Of a stretch of 64,000 nucleotides of DNA, positions 1 through 9,272 are shown one piece after another. Position 1 is the first letter of the stretch, and each line of letters starts with the position of its first letter. The notes beneath the pieces are model-generated. The model did not search any database. It saw only the letters and a program-made list of their open reading frames with translations, and had not been told where the DNA came from. Location: assembly GCA_020442465.1 (NCBI GenBank), contig JAGRJY010000183.1, forward strand, positions 1 to 64,000. Reading direction: 5' to 3'. The stretch comes from Lysobacterales bacterium (lineage in GTDB: Bacteria > Pseudomonadota > Gammaproteobacteria > Xanthomonadales > Xanthomonadaceae). The position numbers and the translations under genes were made by a program.

Positions 1-51
1 CACTGCGCCCCCTCCCGCGGTGAAGCGTCAACCCCGCGCGGCATCCCTACC

Positions 52-127
52 GGGCCGTTAGCTCAGTCGGTAGAGCAGCGGACTTTTAATCCGTTGGTCG
101 AAGGTTCGAATCCTTCACGGCCCACCA
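52..127 (+). tRNA. tRNA-Lys (UUU)
   Basis: A complete 76-base cloverleaf with an encoded CCA end. The acceptor stem pairs 52-58 with 117-123. The D-stem pairs GCTC (61-64) with GAGC (73-76). The anticodon stem is 78-82 with 90-94, and the anticodon TTT lies at 85-87 in the loop CTTTTAA. The T-arm carries GGTTCGAATCC. The anticodon reads lysine AAA/AAG codons. No promoter is visible in the 51 bases before it, so it may be part of a longer tRNA transcript starting outside the window. Confidence 0.98.
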
Positions 128-427
128 GGTTCCGACAGTCTTTCATGCGACGCCGAATCGATCCGTTCGAAGGTCCGTTTCGTCGCGACTCGCCATGCTC
201 AGCGGTCGACTGCCCGGCACACCATGCTTGGGCGCCGATCGCTCTTCATGCCGATGCGGTGTCTGACGGCGCCCGAGCTCGCCGGAACCCGCGAAATCGC
301 CTCCCGGGCCTCGACTCGCACCGGGCCCATGGCTCGCCTATAGTTCGGAACTTTGTGCCTCGGCGGCCGGCTCTGCCGTGCCGGGGTGTTCTTTCGATTC
401 GCGCCGCTGTGCGCTGGGGAGCCCTTG
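128..427. other. gap between tRNA-Lys and the S8 protease gene
   Basis: No convincing gene is visible here. The frames that cross it show no protein-like pattern. A TATAGT hexamer at 339-344 could be a -10 element for the downstream protease gene, but no good -35 accompanies it. A purine-rich Shine-Dalgarno stretch sits just before the ATG at 428. Confidence 0.5.
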
Positions 428-3400
428 ATGACTGCTGCACGCTTTCGACCGACCCTGCTTTCCGTGGCGCTTGCCGCGGCGCTGCACGCTGCACCGTCTG
501 CCCAGGCAGGGGAGTCTTCGGCCATGCAGGCCGTGCGCCTGCCCGCGGCCGAGCGAGCGACGTTGACGGCACTGGGTGTGGCGGACGCGCGGGTGGAGGA
601 TTACGGCAGCTTCGTGTGGGTGAAGCTCAGCGGCGCGGAGCGCGCGCAGTTGAAGGCGCAGGGCGTGCGGGCGAGCGCGGACGTGCAGTCGGGGCTGGTG
701 CAGGTCAACCGCTTCCTGTTCGATCCGATCACGCAGGGCGAGCCGGTGTCGTTGGCGAAGTCGTCCGCAGAAGCCGCGAATGGCGAAGGATTCCGGTTGG
801 TGCAGTTCGAAGGCCCGGTGCGTGATGCGTGGCTCAAGTCGCTGCAGGATTCGGGCATTCGTCCGCTGCAGTACTACCCGCATAACACCTACCTTGTCTG
901 GAGTGAAGGCGCCGCCCTGCAGCGACTCGAGAGCCTGAGCTTCGTGCGCTGGCACGGCGATTTCCACGCCGACTACAAGCTCAACAGCGATGTGCTCGAG
1001 CGCACCGGACGCATCGACAACGTGTCGATCGTGTTCTTCGCCGAAGGCGATGCCGAGGCCACGATTGCCCAACTGCGTGGCCTGGGCGCGGACGTGCTGG
1101 ACTACCATCCGGCCCAGCCTGACCGCGCCTTCTTCGAGGCGATTGCACGCGTCGATGCTTCGACGCTCCCGGCGCTGGCCCAGGTCGGCAAGGTGCTCTG
1201 GATGGGCTACTCGCATCCGACGCCGGTACTGGAGGACGAGATGTCCGATCAGATCCTGGCGGGCAACCATCCGGGTGGCACGCCGGTGACCGGCTACAAC
1301 GCCTACCTCAGTGGGCTCGGCTACGACGGCTCAGGCGTGCGCTGGGCGGTGGTGGATACCGGCGTGGACTACGACCATCCCGATCTGGGCCCGAGCATCG
1401 TCGAAGGCACGAGTTTCCCGGGCGCGTGCGCGCCGGCTGGTCAGCCGGGCAGCGATTGCTCGGGTGGCGGCCATGGCACGCACGTCGCCGGCATCATCGG
1501 CGGCACCGCGGCTGCAGGCCTCACCGACGGCGCGGGATTCCTCTACGGCCTGGGCGTGGCGCCGGGCTACGACATCGTCGCGATGAATTCGCTGTCGGGA
1601 CCGAGTTGGCCGCCCGCTGGCGGCTGGCAGGAGCACAGCCGTGTGGCGCTTTCCCACGGTGCAATCGGCAGCAACAACTCGTGGACCACGGGCGAGGGCA
1701 CGGCCCACGGCTATCAGGCCTCGGAGCGCACGCACGACCTCATCGTGCTGGATGGCGACTTCAGCACGGCCGAGCCTGAACCCATCATCCTGGTCTATTC
1801 GGCCGGCAACTCGGGGTCTGGCGCATCAACCCTGACTTCGCCGAAAGAGTCGAAGAACATGATCAGCGTGGCGTCGAGCCGCAACGCGCGGGTGGGCAGC
1901 ATCGACACCATCTCTGGCTTTTCCAGTCGCGGTCCGGCCGTCGACGGTCGAATCCTGCCGACGATCGCCGCTCCGGGTGAACAGATTGCTTCGTCGCGCA
2001 ACGATCTCGGCGGAAGCTGCTCGACCGCCATTTCCGGTACCAGCAATCTCTACGCGTTCTGTTCCGGTACGAGCATGGCTTCGCCGCATGTCTCCGGCGT
2101 GCTCACCGTGGCAGCCGAATGGTGGCGCGACATGAATGCCGGCGCCGACTTCAGTCCGGCCATGGCCAAGGCGTTGCTGGTGAATTCCGCGATCGATATC
2201 GGCACGCCCGATCGGCCGAACAACATCGAGGGTTGGGGACGCGTGAGCCTCGAGCGCCTCATCGTGCCGACCCAGCCGCGCTTGTACGTGGATCAGACCG
2301 AGGTGCTGGCCGATCCCGGTGACTTCTACGAAATCACCGTGGCGCCTGCCGACTCCGGCACGCCGGTCGAGATATCCCTGGCATGGTCCGATGCGCCGGG
2401 CGCGATCGGCGCCAACCCGGCACTGGTGAACAATCTTGATCTGGTCGTGAACGACGACGGCACGCCCTACCTGGGCAACGTGTTCAGCGCGGGCTGGTCG
2501 ATGACCGGCGGCACGGCCGACACGATTTCCAACGTCGAGAACGTGTTCATCCAGTCGCCGTCGGGCAACGCGATCACCGTGCGTGTCGAGGCCACGAACA
2601 TCGCCGGCGATGGCGTGCCGAACAATGGCGATGCCACCGATCAGACGTTCGCCCTGGTGTGCACGAACTGCGTGCAGAACCCCGACTACACGCTCAGCGT
2701 CGACACGCTGGCGTTCTCGGTGTGTGCGCCGAATTCGGCGGCGGCCGATATCACGGTGGGCCAGCTGCTGGGCTACACCGATCCGGTGGCGCTGAGCGTG
2801 CTCAATGCCCCGGCCAATCTGTCCACGGTATTCGGTGATGCCAATCCGACGCCGCCAGCCACCACCACGCTCACCTTGGGCAACACCGCGATGGTGGCGC
2901 CGGGCTCGTACGCGATGCAGTTGCAGGCCGTGTCGACCTCGGCAACCCGTCAGCGAGACCTGTCGCTCGACCTGTTCGACGCAGCGCCGGTCGCCCCGTC
3001 GGTGACGGCGCCGGCGCCCGCCGCCGTCGATGTGCCGTTGAGCCCGATGCTGAGTTGGACAGCGCCGGCGCAGGTCGCTGGCTACGTGGTCGAGATCGCC
3101 ACCGACGCCGGCTTCGGCAACATCGTCTACTCCGCCAGCGAGGCCGGCACCACGCATCAGGTGACGGCGACCCTGGAGGCGAACACCGAGTATTTCTGGC
3201 GCGTGCGTGCAGACAATGCTTGTGGCAGTTCGCCGACGGCCGGCTCGAGCTTCACCACGGTGAACATTTCCTGTTCGACCTTCACCGCGAGCGGTCTGCC
3301 GCTGCCGATTCCCGCCACCGGTACGTCGGGCACCATGCAGTCGACGCTCAGCGTGGGCGGCAGCGGGGCGATCACCGACGTCAATGTGGTCGGGCTGACT

Positions 3401-3751
3401 GGCACACATACCTACATGGGCGACCTCGACATGGTGGTCAGCAGTCCGACCGGCACGAATGTCACGGTCATGAATCAGACCTGCGGCACCGACGAGAACT
3501 TCAACATCAATTTCGACGATGCCGCGCCGGCAGGAAGCTGGCCTTGCCCGCCGGTCGACGGCGGCACCTATCGTCCGTTCCAGGCACTGTCCGCCTTCAA
3601 TGGCGAGGCCTCGGACGGAACCTGGACCCTGCAGATCAACGACAACGCGGGCGGCGACTCGGGCTCGCTGACGGGCTGGGGTCTCGAGATCTGCCGCGAG
3701 GGCACCAGCCAGCCTTTGATGATGATCTTCCGCAGCGGGTTCGAGGGTTGA
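428..3751 (+). CDS. secreted S8 (subtilisin-like) serine protease with C-terminal P-domain and SGFE tail
   Basis: Predicted exported endopeptidase of 1107 residues. The ATG at 428 follows GGGGAG and begins a signal peptide ending near A-Q-A. The S8 triad is present: Asp310 in VVDTGVDYDHP, His349 in GGGHGTHVAG and Ser549 in SGTSMASPHVSG. About 280 residues before the first motif are likely a propeptide plus extension. After the catalytic domain come beta-sandwich regions, a fibronectin-III-like segment (about 850-945) and a proprotein-convertase P-domain (about 948-1094). The protein ends in IFRSGFEG, a tail shared with two secreted neighbours. An earlier in-frame start at 353 lacks a ribosome site and would put residues before the signal peptide. 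The function is firm from the motifs; the substrate is unknown. Confidence 0.93.
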   Translation: MTAARFRPTLLSVALAAALHAAPSAQAGESSAMQAVRLPAAERATLTALGVADARVEDYGSFVWVKLSGAERAQLKAQGVRASADVQSGLVQVNRFLFDPITQGEPVSLAKSSAEAANGEGFRLVQFEGPVRDAWLKSLQDSGIRPLQYYPHNTYLVWSEGAALQRLESLSFVRWHGDFHADYKLNSDVLERTGRIDNVSIVFFAEGDAEATIAQLRGLGADVLDYHPAQPDRAFFEAIARVDASTLPALAQVGKVLWMGYSHPTPVLEDEMSDQILAGNHPGGTPVTGYNAYLSGLGYDGSGVRWAVVDTGVDYDHPDLGPSIVEGTSFPGACAPAGQPGSDCSGGGHGTHVAGIIGGTAAAGLTDGAGFLYGLGVAPGYDIVAMNSLSGPSWPPAGGWQEHSRVALSHGAIGSNNSWTTGEGTAHGYQASERTHDLIVLDGDFSTAEPEPIILVYSAGNSGSGASTLTSPKESKNMISVASSRNARVGSIDTISGFSSRGPAVDGRILPTIAAPGEQIASSRNDLGGSCSTAISGTSNLYAFCSGTSMASPHVSGVLTVAAEWWRDMNAGADFSPAMAKALLVNSAIDIGTPDRPNNIEGWGRVSLERLIVPTQPRLYVDQTEVLADPGDFYEITVAPADSGTPVEISLAWSDAPGAIGANPALVNNLDLVVNDDGTPYLGNVFSAGWSMTGGTADTISNVENVFIQSPSGNAITVRVEATNIAGDGVPNNGDATDQTFALVCTNCVQNPDYTLSVDTLAFSVCAPNSAAADITVGQLLGYTDPVALSVLNAPANLSTVFGDANPTPPATTTLTLGNTAMVAPGSYAMQLQAVSTSATRQRDLSLDLFDAAPVAPSVTAPAPAAVDVPLSPMLSWTAPAQVAGYVVEIATDAGFGNIVYSASEAGTTHQVTATLEANTEYFWRVRADNACGSSPTAGSSFTTVNISCSTFTASGLPLPIPATGTSGTMQSTLSVGGSGAITDVNVVGLTGTHTYMGDLDMVVSSPTGTNVTVMNQTCGTDENFNINFDDAAPAGSWPCPPVDGGTYRPFQALSAFNGEASDGTWTLQINDNAGGDSGSLTGWGLEICREGTSQPLMMIFRSGFEG

Positions 3752-3808
3752 TCGAAGTGTTGTGGTGGGTCGGGGGCTTCAGGGCTCCCGGCCCCGCGTG
3801 ACGGACGA

Positions 3809-3841
3809 CTCATCGACCGTTTGATGAAGTGGGTCGATGAG
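3809..3841. terminator. 10-bp perfect inverted repeat between convergent genes
   Basis: CTCATCGACC (3809-3818) is the exact reverse complement of GGTCGATGAG (3832-3841), with a 13-base loop. It lies between the end of the S8 protease gene and the end of the convergent SGFE-protein gene, where a shared terminator would be expected. It lacks a T-tract, so intrinsic termination is uncertain. It could instead stabilise the 3' ends of the transcripts. Confidence 0.45.
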
Positions 3842-4030
3842 GGCGTCCTATCCACGCCCGAGTGCGGTTTGAATCAGCGTGAGCCCGGCATCGCTCGCGT
3901 GCCTGGCCGAGATGAGCAGGAAGGCCAGCTGCCCTACGGTCGTCGCGGTTTGGCTATTGTGCCCGCTCAATGACGGTCAGCTTCGCATTGACAGCAGCTC
4001 AAGCCTGCCCTGCTGACGCTCGATCGCTCG

Positions 4031-4900
4031 CTACTCGAATCCGCTCTTCACCAGCGTGGCGGGAATCCACGCCGAGGCCCAGTGCGAGACGCCCTGGTCG
4101 AAGCCGATCTCGCTGTACACGAACAGGTCGATGCTGACGTAGCCGTCGGTGTCGAGATACTGGCGCGGCAGGGCGACGCTGAGCGCGACGCTGCCGTCGA
4201 CGGCGAGCGCGATGCTGCCGTCGGGCTCGCAGGCGGCCATGAACTCGTCGCTGCAGGTGAATTCAATGGGAAAGCCGTTGGCGGCCACGTAGTAGACGAG
4301 CACGCGCGGTGCGTCGCCGGGGCCGTCGTTCTGCAGCCGGAAGCGGATGCGGCCGTCTGTGCCGATCGGTTGGTCGGGCGGGAAGTCGGGATAGAGATTG
4401 ACGGCATTGACCAGCGCGGCGCTGATCGCCTTCGCATCGATGTCGTTGGCGCGCTGCGGGTCGACGAGGTCCGACTGGACGAATCCACCGAGGGCCAGCA
4501 CGCCGTTTGCGCTCGTCGAGAGCCGGGTGTCGATCGGTGTGATGGTCTGCTCGCCGACGCCGAGGGGCGTCTCCACGGTGCACAGCACGCCGCTGCCGCT
4601 GTCGACGCAGTTGTCATCGACGATGTCGATGCCGTCGTCGCCCGAGAACCAGACCTGGAAACGAGGCACCGGATCGGGACCGTGATTGACAACCTCGGCG
4701 CTCATCGTGGTCGGCATGCCGGAGGTGCCTTCCTGGGCCAGGAACAGATCGAGGCTGAGGTCGGCGTAGTAGCCCTGCACCTTGAGCATGGCGCTCCAGC
4801 CGGGTTCGCTGACGGCGAACGTGCCGGTGGCCAGGCAGAGCGAGGTGAATGCGATCTTCGCCGTCAGTCGGGCGGTGCGTCGGGAGGGCTGGGAGTGCAT
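4031..4900 (-). CDS. secreted CARDB/DUF11-like protein with SGFE tail
   Basis: A 289-residue exported protein of unknown function. The chosen ATG (4900) gives a basic N-terminus, a hydrophobic core and a probable cleavage after the first 35 or so residues. The mature part holds two beta-rich segments with N-H-G-P-D-P-V and N-D-G-P-G-D-A-P motifs, typical of CARDB/DUF11-type Ig-like domains. It ends in ATLVKSGFE. The start overlaps the 3' end of the upstream ligase-like gene by 37 bases, suggesting one transcript. Longer in-frame starts up to 5554 run antiparallel to no signal and would erase the export signal. Confidence 0.75.
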   Translation of the reverse strand: MHSQPSRRTARLTAKIAFTSLCLATGTFAVSEPGWSAMLKVQGYYADLSLDLFLAQEGTSGMPTTMSAEVVNHGPDPVPRFQVWFSGDDGIDIVDDNCVDSGSGVLCTVETPLGVGEQTITPIDTRLSTSANGVLALGGFVQSDLVDPQRANDIDAKAISAALVNAVNLYPDFPPDQPIGTDGRIRFRLQNDGPGDAPRVLVYYVAANGFPIEFTCSDEFMAACEPDGSIALAVDGSVALSVALPRQYLDTDGYVSIDLFVYSEIGFDQGVSHWASAWIPATLVKSGFE

Positions 4901-6099
4901 GCTCGGATCAGTGGCTGTCGGTTGGCGCGACCCAGCCACCACGCCGCAAGCATCCACAGCCAGACCCGCAGGGTGCTGGCTTCGAGCATGCACAGGATGA
5001 GCGCCGGGATCGCGGCTGCCAGCTGCAGCAGCGCGGATGCGCGCCGGGCCGGAGGGCGAAAGGCGGCGCAGCCTATCAGGAGCGCCGCCGCGGCACAACC
5101 GAGGACACCGGTCTCGGTGAGGATCTCCAGCGGCAGACTGTGCGGCCAGGGGGTCAGTCGCGAGTCGAGGCGCAGGTCTGCGGTCGTCATCGCGTCGCCG
5201 TAGCGCAGGACGTAGTTGTGCGGCCCGACACCGGTCAGCGGCGCGTCGGCGAAAACCGCAAGCGCCGCCTGCCACAGCTCGCCGCGGGCCAGCAGGCTGC
5301 GGGTGCCCTTCTCGGCCAGGCCGGGCCACGCCAGCATGAGCAAGGCGCCGGCGAGCGCCACGCTGATGATCCCGATCCAGGCGCGGCGACCTGGCAGACT
5401 GCTCATCGCGGTGATCAGCCCGAGCGCGGCGAGCAGCAGCGCGAGGCGCGAACCCAGCGCCACGAAGGCAAGGCACTGCACCGCGAGCGCAAGCACGATC
5501 AGCGCGCGCTGGGGGTTGGTCCGCGTTCGCCAGTCCCGGCACCACACCGGCCACAGCACGGCGGCGTAGGCGACGTCATTCGGCACCACGATCCATGCGA
5601 CATCCATCTGCGCCACGAGTTGCTCCGGCACCTGCACGCCATGCGCGTAGTGCCAGACGCATTGCAGGGACCAGAGCGTGGCCACCGCTGCCAACGACCA
5701 CAGCAGGGCGGACGCTGCGGCCTCGCCGTGCCGATCCCTGCCCAGACCAACCAGCAGGATCAGGAACGCCAGCGTGGGCATGGACAGGCGCAGGGAGCGA
5801 AGCGGGTCGAGGCCCAGCGCTGCGCTGATCAGCCACACCAACGCCAGCGCCGCGGCGGCCCACTCGATCGCGGTGGGCGACCGGGCAAAGTCGAAGTCGT
5901 CCTTCCAGGTGCCGATCAAAGCGGCGAGCACGAGGACGGGCAGGGCCAAGGATGAGGTGGCCGGCGTCGCCTGCAGCAGCACGAACAGTGCAGCGCCCGT
6001 GCCGAGATAGCCGATGGGTGGCGTGCGGAACCCTACAGGCGTGGACACCGGCGGGCCGGCACTCATGATTCGATCGGCCGACGCGCGGCGCCGTGCCAT
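4864..6099 (-). CDS. O-antigen ligase / Wzy-C family polytopic membrane protein
   Basis: A 411-residue inner-membrane protein with roughly ten to twelve hydrophobic segments. The C-terminal half matches the Wzy_C family (WaaL ligases, Wzy polymerases and PilO/PglL-type oligosaccharyltransferases): an R-x-x-L-W region, PLTGVGPHNYV, then PHSLPLEILTETGVLG. It has the large periplasmic loop expected there, plus a conserved LGSRLALLLA helix. Family members transfer lipid-linked glycans to lipid A-core or to proteins; which acceptor applies here is unknown. No other surface polysaccharide gene is in the window. It lies between two genes for secreted SGFE-tailed proteins and overlaps one of them. 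Start is ambiguous: ATG at 6099 or 6066, neither with a clear ribosome site. Confidence 0.8.
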   Translation of the reverse strand: MARRRASADRIMSAGPPVSTPVGFRTPPIGYLGTGAALFVLLQATPATSSLALPVLVLAALIGTWKDDFDFARSPTAIEWAAAALALVWLISAALGLDPLRSLRLSMPTLAFLILLVGLGRDRHGEAAASALLWSLAAVATLWSLQCVWHYAHGVQVPEQLVAQMDVAWIVVPNDVAYAAVLWPVWCRDWRTRTNPQRALIVLALAVQCLAFVALGSRLALLLAALGLITAMSSLPGRRAWIGIISVALAGALLMLAWPGLAEKGTRSLLARGELWQAALAVFADAPLTGVGPHNYVLRYGDAMTTADLRLDSRLTPWPHSLPLEILTETGVLGCAAAALLIGCAAFRPPARRASALLQLAAAIPALILCMLEASTLRVWLWMLAAWWLGRANRQPLIRACTPSPPDAPPD

Positions 6100-6153
6100 G
6101 CAGCGACGGCGTGGCGCGGCAGGCAGAGATCGCGGACACGCGCCGCGGGGGTG

Positions 6154-7605
6154 CTAGTCCTCGAAGCCGCTGGCGAACAGGCGTGCACTGTCGACACCCA
6201 TCAGATCGGCCAGCGTGGCGACGTTCATGCGCAGGGTCTGGTAGCCCATGTCGAGGCTGACGTTGGCGGCGACGTCGGTGCTGCGGTGGTAGTGCGGGTA
6301 GCTGTCCCAGTCGTTCTCGATGGTGAGCAGGGCAGGCATGCCCGCGTCGATGAAGGGCACATGGTCGGAGCCGAACGCGAACAGCGAGGTGGCGATACTC
6401 AGTGTGGTGTAGCGCGCCGCGGCGTCGGCGTAGGCGTCGAGCAGATAGGCGAATTCGTCTTCGGTTTCGAGCAGGCAGTCGAGCTCGGCGTCACCGGTGT
6501 AGCCGATCATGTCCATGTTGAGCATGTGCACGACGCGGTCGTCTTCACCCGATGCAATGAGATCGCCGACCTGGTGCTGGCTGCCGCGCAGTCCCTGCTC
6601 CTCACCGCTGTAGCAGACGAAGCGCATGGTCGACGGCGGCGGTTGCGCGGCGAACACGCGCGCGATCTCCAGCACGCCGGCGCATCCCGACGCATTGTCT
6701 TCACCACCCGGTGAGAAGCTGCCGCCGATCGCATCGTAGTGGCCACCGACGACGTAGATCTCATCGGGTCGCGTGGTGCCGGGCAGCGTGGCGATCACGT
6801 TGTGGATGGTCGTGCCGCTGAGCACGAACGGGTCGAGCGCGACGCTCATGCCGGACATGCCGGCGAACTGTCCCTGAATCCAGTCGCGCGCGTTGACGAT
6901 GCCCGAGCGCAGGCTGTGGCGATCCCAGCCCGCCAGGGTGCCGACGTCGGCGAGCCAGCGCGCGCCGTCGATGGCGGCCACCAGCTGATCGGTGCGCGGC
7001 ATCGCGGCGGCGCTGCGCTTGGCGGGTGCGGGCCGATTGGTCGCGCGTCGCACGACGACCGAATTCCAGGGCACTTCCTGGGACAGGCTGTGTGCGTGGG
7101 CGTGCGCTTCGACGTCATGTTCGTCGAGCGACGCCTGCATGGATGCAGCGGTGACCACGGCAAAGCGTCCGCCGCTCGCCAGCACTTCGGCGAACGGGCT
7201 GGAGGCGCGCTGAAACCCCTGGATGAGCAGCAGGTCGTCGATCGGCACGCTGCGCTCGCGCAGCACCGGCAGTTCGGTGGCGCGGGCTACCGGGCGTGAC
7301 GAATCGGTGCACAGCAGCAACTCGTCGCCGAGCTCCAGCCAGCGTGCGTCGCTGCTGGACTCGATGCTCGACAACAGCTCGTTGCCCGCGGTCCGGATGC
7401 CCAGCGTCTGGCAGACCGGCGCAGCCTGGGCAGCCCACGGTGCGCACAGGGCGCCGAAAACCGCGCCCAGCCACGGGGCGCGCAGCAGTGCGGAGCGTGC
7501 CTGCGGTCGAGCCGCTGCCCCACGAGGGCGATCGGCTGGCGAGCTCCCGACGCAGCGCGCGCTCGCCCGAGGGTTGAAACGGAGGCGGGAAAAAGTCTGG
7601 GGCAT
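6154..7605 (-). CDS. secreted M28 family metallopeptidase with SGFE tail
   Basis: A 483-residue exported zinc aminopeptidase-like protein. M28 metal ligands are visible: His289 in VVGGHYDA, bridging Asp303 in GGEDNASG, the Glu335-Glu336 pair in YSGEEQGL, Asp365 in NMDMIGY and His440 in YPHYHRSTD. A helical-propeptide-like region of about 200 residues precedes the catalytic domain. The protein ends in ARLFASGFED, the shared tail. The ATG at 7605 leaves an unusually long basic stretch of about 40 residues before the hydrophobic core of the signal peptide, and no better in-frame start is visible. The ligase-like gene follows 54 bases downstream on the same strand. Confidence 0.9.
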   Translation of the reverse strand: MPQTFSRLRFNPRASARCVGSSPADRPRGAAARPQARSALLRAPWLGAVFGALCAPWAAQAAPVCQTLGIRTAGNELLSSIESSSDARWLELGDELLLCTDSSRPVARATELPVLRERSVPIDDLLLIQGFQRASSPFAEVLASGGRFAVVTAASMQASLDEHDVEAHAHAHSLSQEVPWNSVVVRRATNRPAPAKRSAAAMPRTDQLVAAIDGARWLADVGTLAGWDRHSLRSGIVNARDWIQGQFAGMSGMSVALDPFVLSGTTIHNVIATLPGTTRPDEIYVVGGHYDAIGGSFSPGGEDNASGCAGVLEIARVFAAQPPPSTMRFVCYSGEEQGLRGSQHQVGDLIASGEDDRVVHMLNMDMIGYTGDAELDCLLETEDEFAYLLDAYADAAARYTTLSIATSLFAFGSDHVPFIDAGMPALLTIENDWDSYPHYHRSTDVAANVSLDMGYQTLRMNVATLADLMGVDSARLFASGFED

Positions 7606-7835
7606 CGGGCAGCAAAGCTCAGTGCGGTCGGGGGTCCGAGTGCGCGCACCGTCGGCGGCATGCGGGACAGGATGCGCCTCGGGCGACGATGACGCTCGGC
7701 ATCTCGGGGCGCTAGTGTCGGCGATTCGTCTCCGATCGGCCAGCGCAATCCGCCCGAAGGAATGGGGTCTCCCGGGCCTCGCCCGTGCGGGTGGAAGGTT
7801 ATTCCCGGCGGGGCGTGCGCGCGCGTCGACGCCGT

Positions 7836-9107
7836 CTACAGCCCGGATACGGCCTCGGCGGGCTCGATGCGCACCAGTCGGACCACGTTGTCCTCGACCT
7901 GCTCGAAGTGCATGTTGTGGCCGTCGATGACGATCGACTGGCCCTGCTCGGGAAGGGCCTCGAGATAGCTTAGGATCAGGCCGTTGAGGGTGCTCGCATC
8001 ATCGGTCGGCAAGTCCCAGCCCATGCGCCGGTTCAGGCTGTGCACGGCGATGCGGCCATCGACCAGCACCGCGCCGCCTTCGAGCACCTCGACCCGGCGC
8101 ATGCTGTGCTTCGGCGCGCTGGTGAACTCGCCGACGATCTCTTCGAGGATATCGACCAGGGTGATCAGGCCGACGATGTCGCCGTACTCATCCACCACCA
8201 GGCCGGACCGACGCTGCAGGCGCTGGAACTCCAGCAGCTGTTGGGTGAGCCGGGTGCCTTCGGGCACGTAGTAAGGCTTGCGCAGCGCGTGCTCGATCGC
8301 GTCGGTGGTGAGCTTGCCCTGCACCCGCGAGCCGAGCAGGGCGCGCAGATTGAGAATGCCGAGGATCTTGTCCGAGTGCCCGCGGTAGACCACCGCGCGG
8401 CCGAACGGAAACCGGCTGAGCTCGTCGGCGAGTTCTTCGATCGGCGTGTCGAGGTCGATGCCGCGAATTTCATTACGCGGCACCATGATGTCCTCCACCC
8501 GCGCCTCTTCGAGCGCGAGGATGTTCAGCAGCATCTTGCGGTGCCGCTCGGGAATCATCCGGCCGTCTTCTTCGAGCAGGGTGCGCAGCTCTTCGGGCGA
8601 CACCGCCTCGTCGTCGCGGTGCCGCTGCCTGTGGCCAACCAGGCGCAGCACGCCGCGCGAGACCCAGTTGACCACCCGCACCACCGGGTAGCTGATCTTC
8701 AGCAGCGGCCACAGCACGTACGACGCCGGCAGGGCGACACGCTCGGGCGTGAACGCCGCCATGGTCTTGGGCGCGACCTCGGCGAAAATCAGCACCACCG
8801 CAGTCATGAACACGGTGGCAACCAGTGGTCCGCTCTCGCCGGCGATGCGCACGAAGGCGATGGTGGCGATCGAGGTGGCCAGGATGTTGACGAAGTTGTT
8901 GCCCAGCAGGATCAGGCCGATCAACCGGTCGGGCCGTTCGAGCAGGCGCGACGCCAGCACCGCGCCGCGATGGCCCTCGCGGGCGAGATGCATCAGCCGA
9001 TAGCGGTTCAGCGCCATCAGCGCCGTCTCCGAGCCGGAGAAGAAGGCGGAACAGAGCAGAAGCAGGCCGAGGGCCGAAAACAGCAAACTGAGGGGTATGT
9101 CGTTCAT
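7836..9107 (-). CDS. corB: CNNM/HlyC-CorC family transporter (CorB/YfjD type)
   Basis: A 423-residue membrane protein of the CNNM/CorB group, linked to magnesium and cobalt efflux. The N-terminal DUF21 region (about residues 5-190) starts with the characteristic SAFFSGSETALMALNRYR and has four hydrophobic segments. It is followed by a CBS-domain pair (about 205-330) and a C-terminal CorC_HlyC domain (about 345-415) with LNRRMGWDLPTDDASTLNG. Length matches E. coli YfjD. Start was chosen at the ATG of MNDIPLSLL, which places the first helix at the N-terminus; the longer frame to 9161 adds residues with no family match. It appears to be transcribed alone. Confidence 0.92.
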   Translation of the reverse strand: MNDIPLSLLFSALGLLLLCSAFFSGSETALMALNRYRLMHLAREGHRGAVLASRLLERPDRLIGLILLGNNFVNILATSIATIAFVRIAGESGPLVATVFMTAVVLIFAEVAPKTMAAFTPERVALPASYVLWPLLKISYPVVRVVNWVSRGVLRLVGHRQRHRDDEAVSPEELRTLLEEDGRMIPERHRKMLLNILALEEARVEDIMVPRNEIRGIDLDTPIEELADELSRFPFGRAVVYRGHSDKILGILNLRALLGSRVQGKLTTDAIEHALRKPYYVPEGTRLTQQLLEFQRLQRRSGLVVDEYGDIVGLITLVDILEEIVGEFTSAPKHSMRRVEVLEGGAVLVDGRIAVHSLNRRMGWDLPTDDASTLNGLILSYLEALPEQGQSIVIDGHNMHFEQVEDNVVRLVRIEPAEAVSGL

Positions 9108-9233
9108 TCCGACGGAATAGGGCCCGAGTGCGAGGCCGCACCCGACGTGCGGGTGCGCCACAGGTCCGACTATGAGGCATTTGCGGCCACGGGGCCAAGC
9201 GCTGTGCCGCGGAGCGGTCAGCGCCGAGGGCCG

Positions 9234-9260
9234 CTTCCCCGCACCGTTCGTGCGGGGAAG
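9234..9260. terminator. 11-bp perfect hairpin between corB and the propeller lipoprotein gene
   Basis: CTTCCCCGCAC (9234-9244) pairs perfectly with GTGCGGGGAAG (9250-9260) around a 5-base loop. It sits 12 bases past the stop of the leftward lipoprotein gene and upstream of corB. No T-tract follows on either strand. It could end the lipoprotein transcript or be a dispersed palindromic element. Confidence 0.5.
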
Positions 9261-9272
9261 GGGGGTTCGGGC

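Noticed and set aside
94..825. An open frame starting inside tRNA-Lys
   Set aside because: It overlaps the tRNA and runs out of phase with the S8 protease signal peptide; the protease frame has the motifs.
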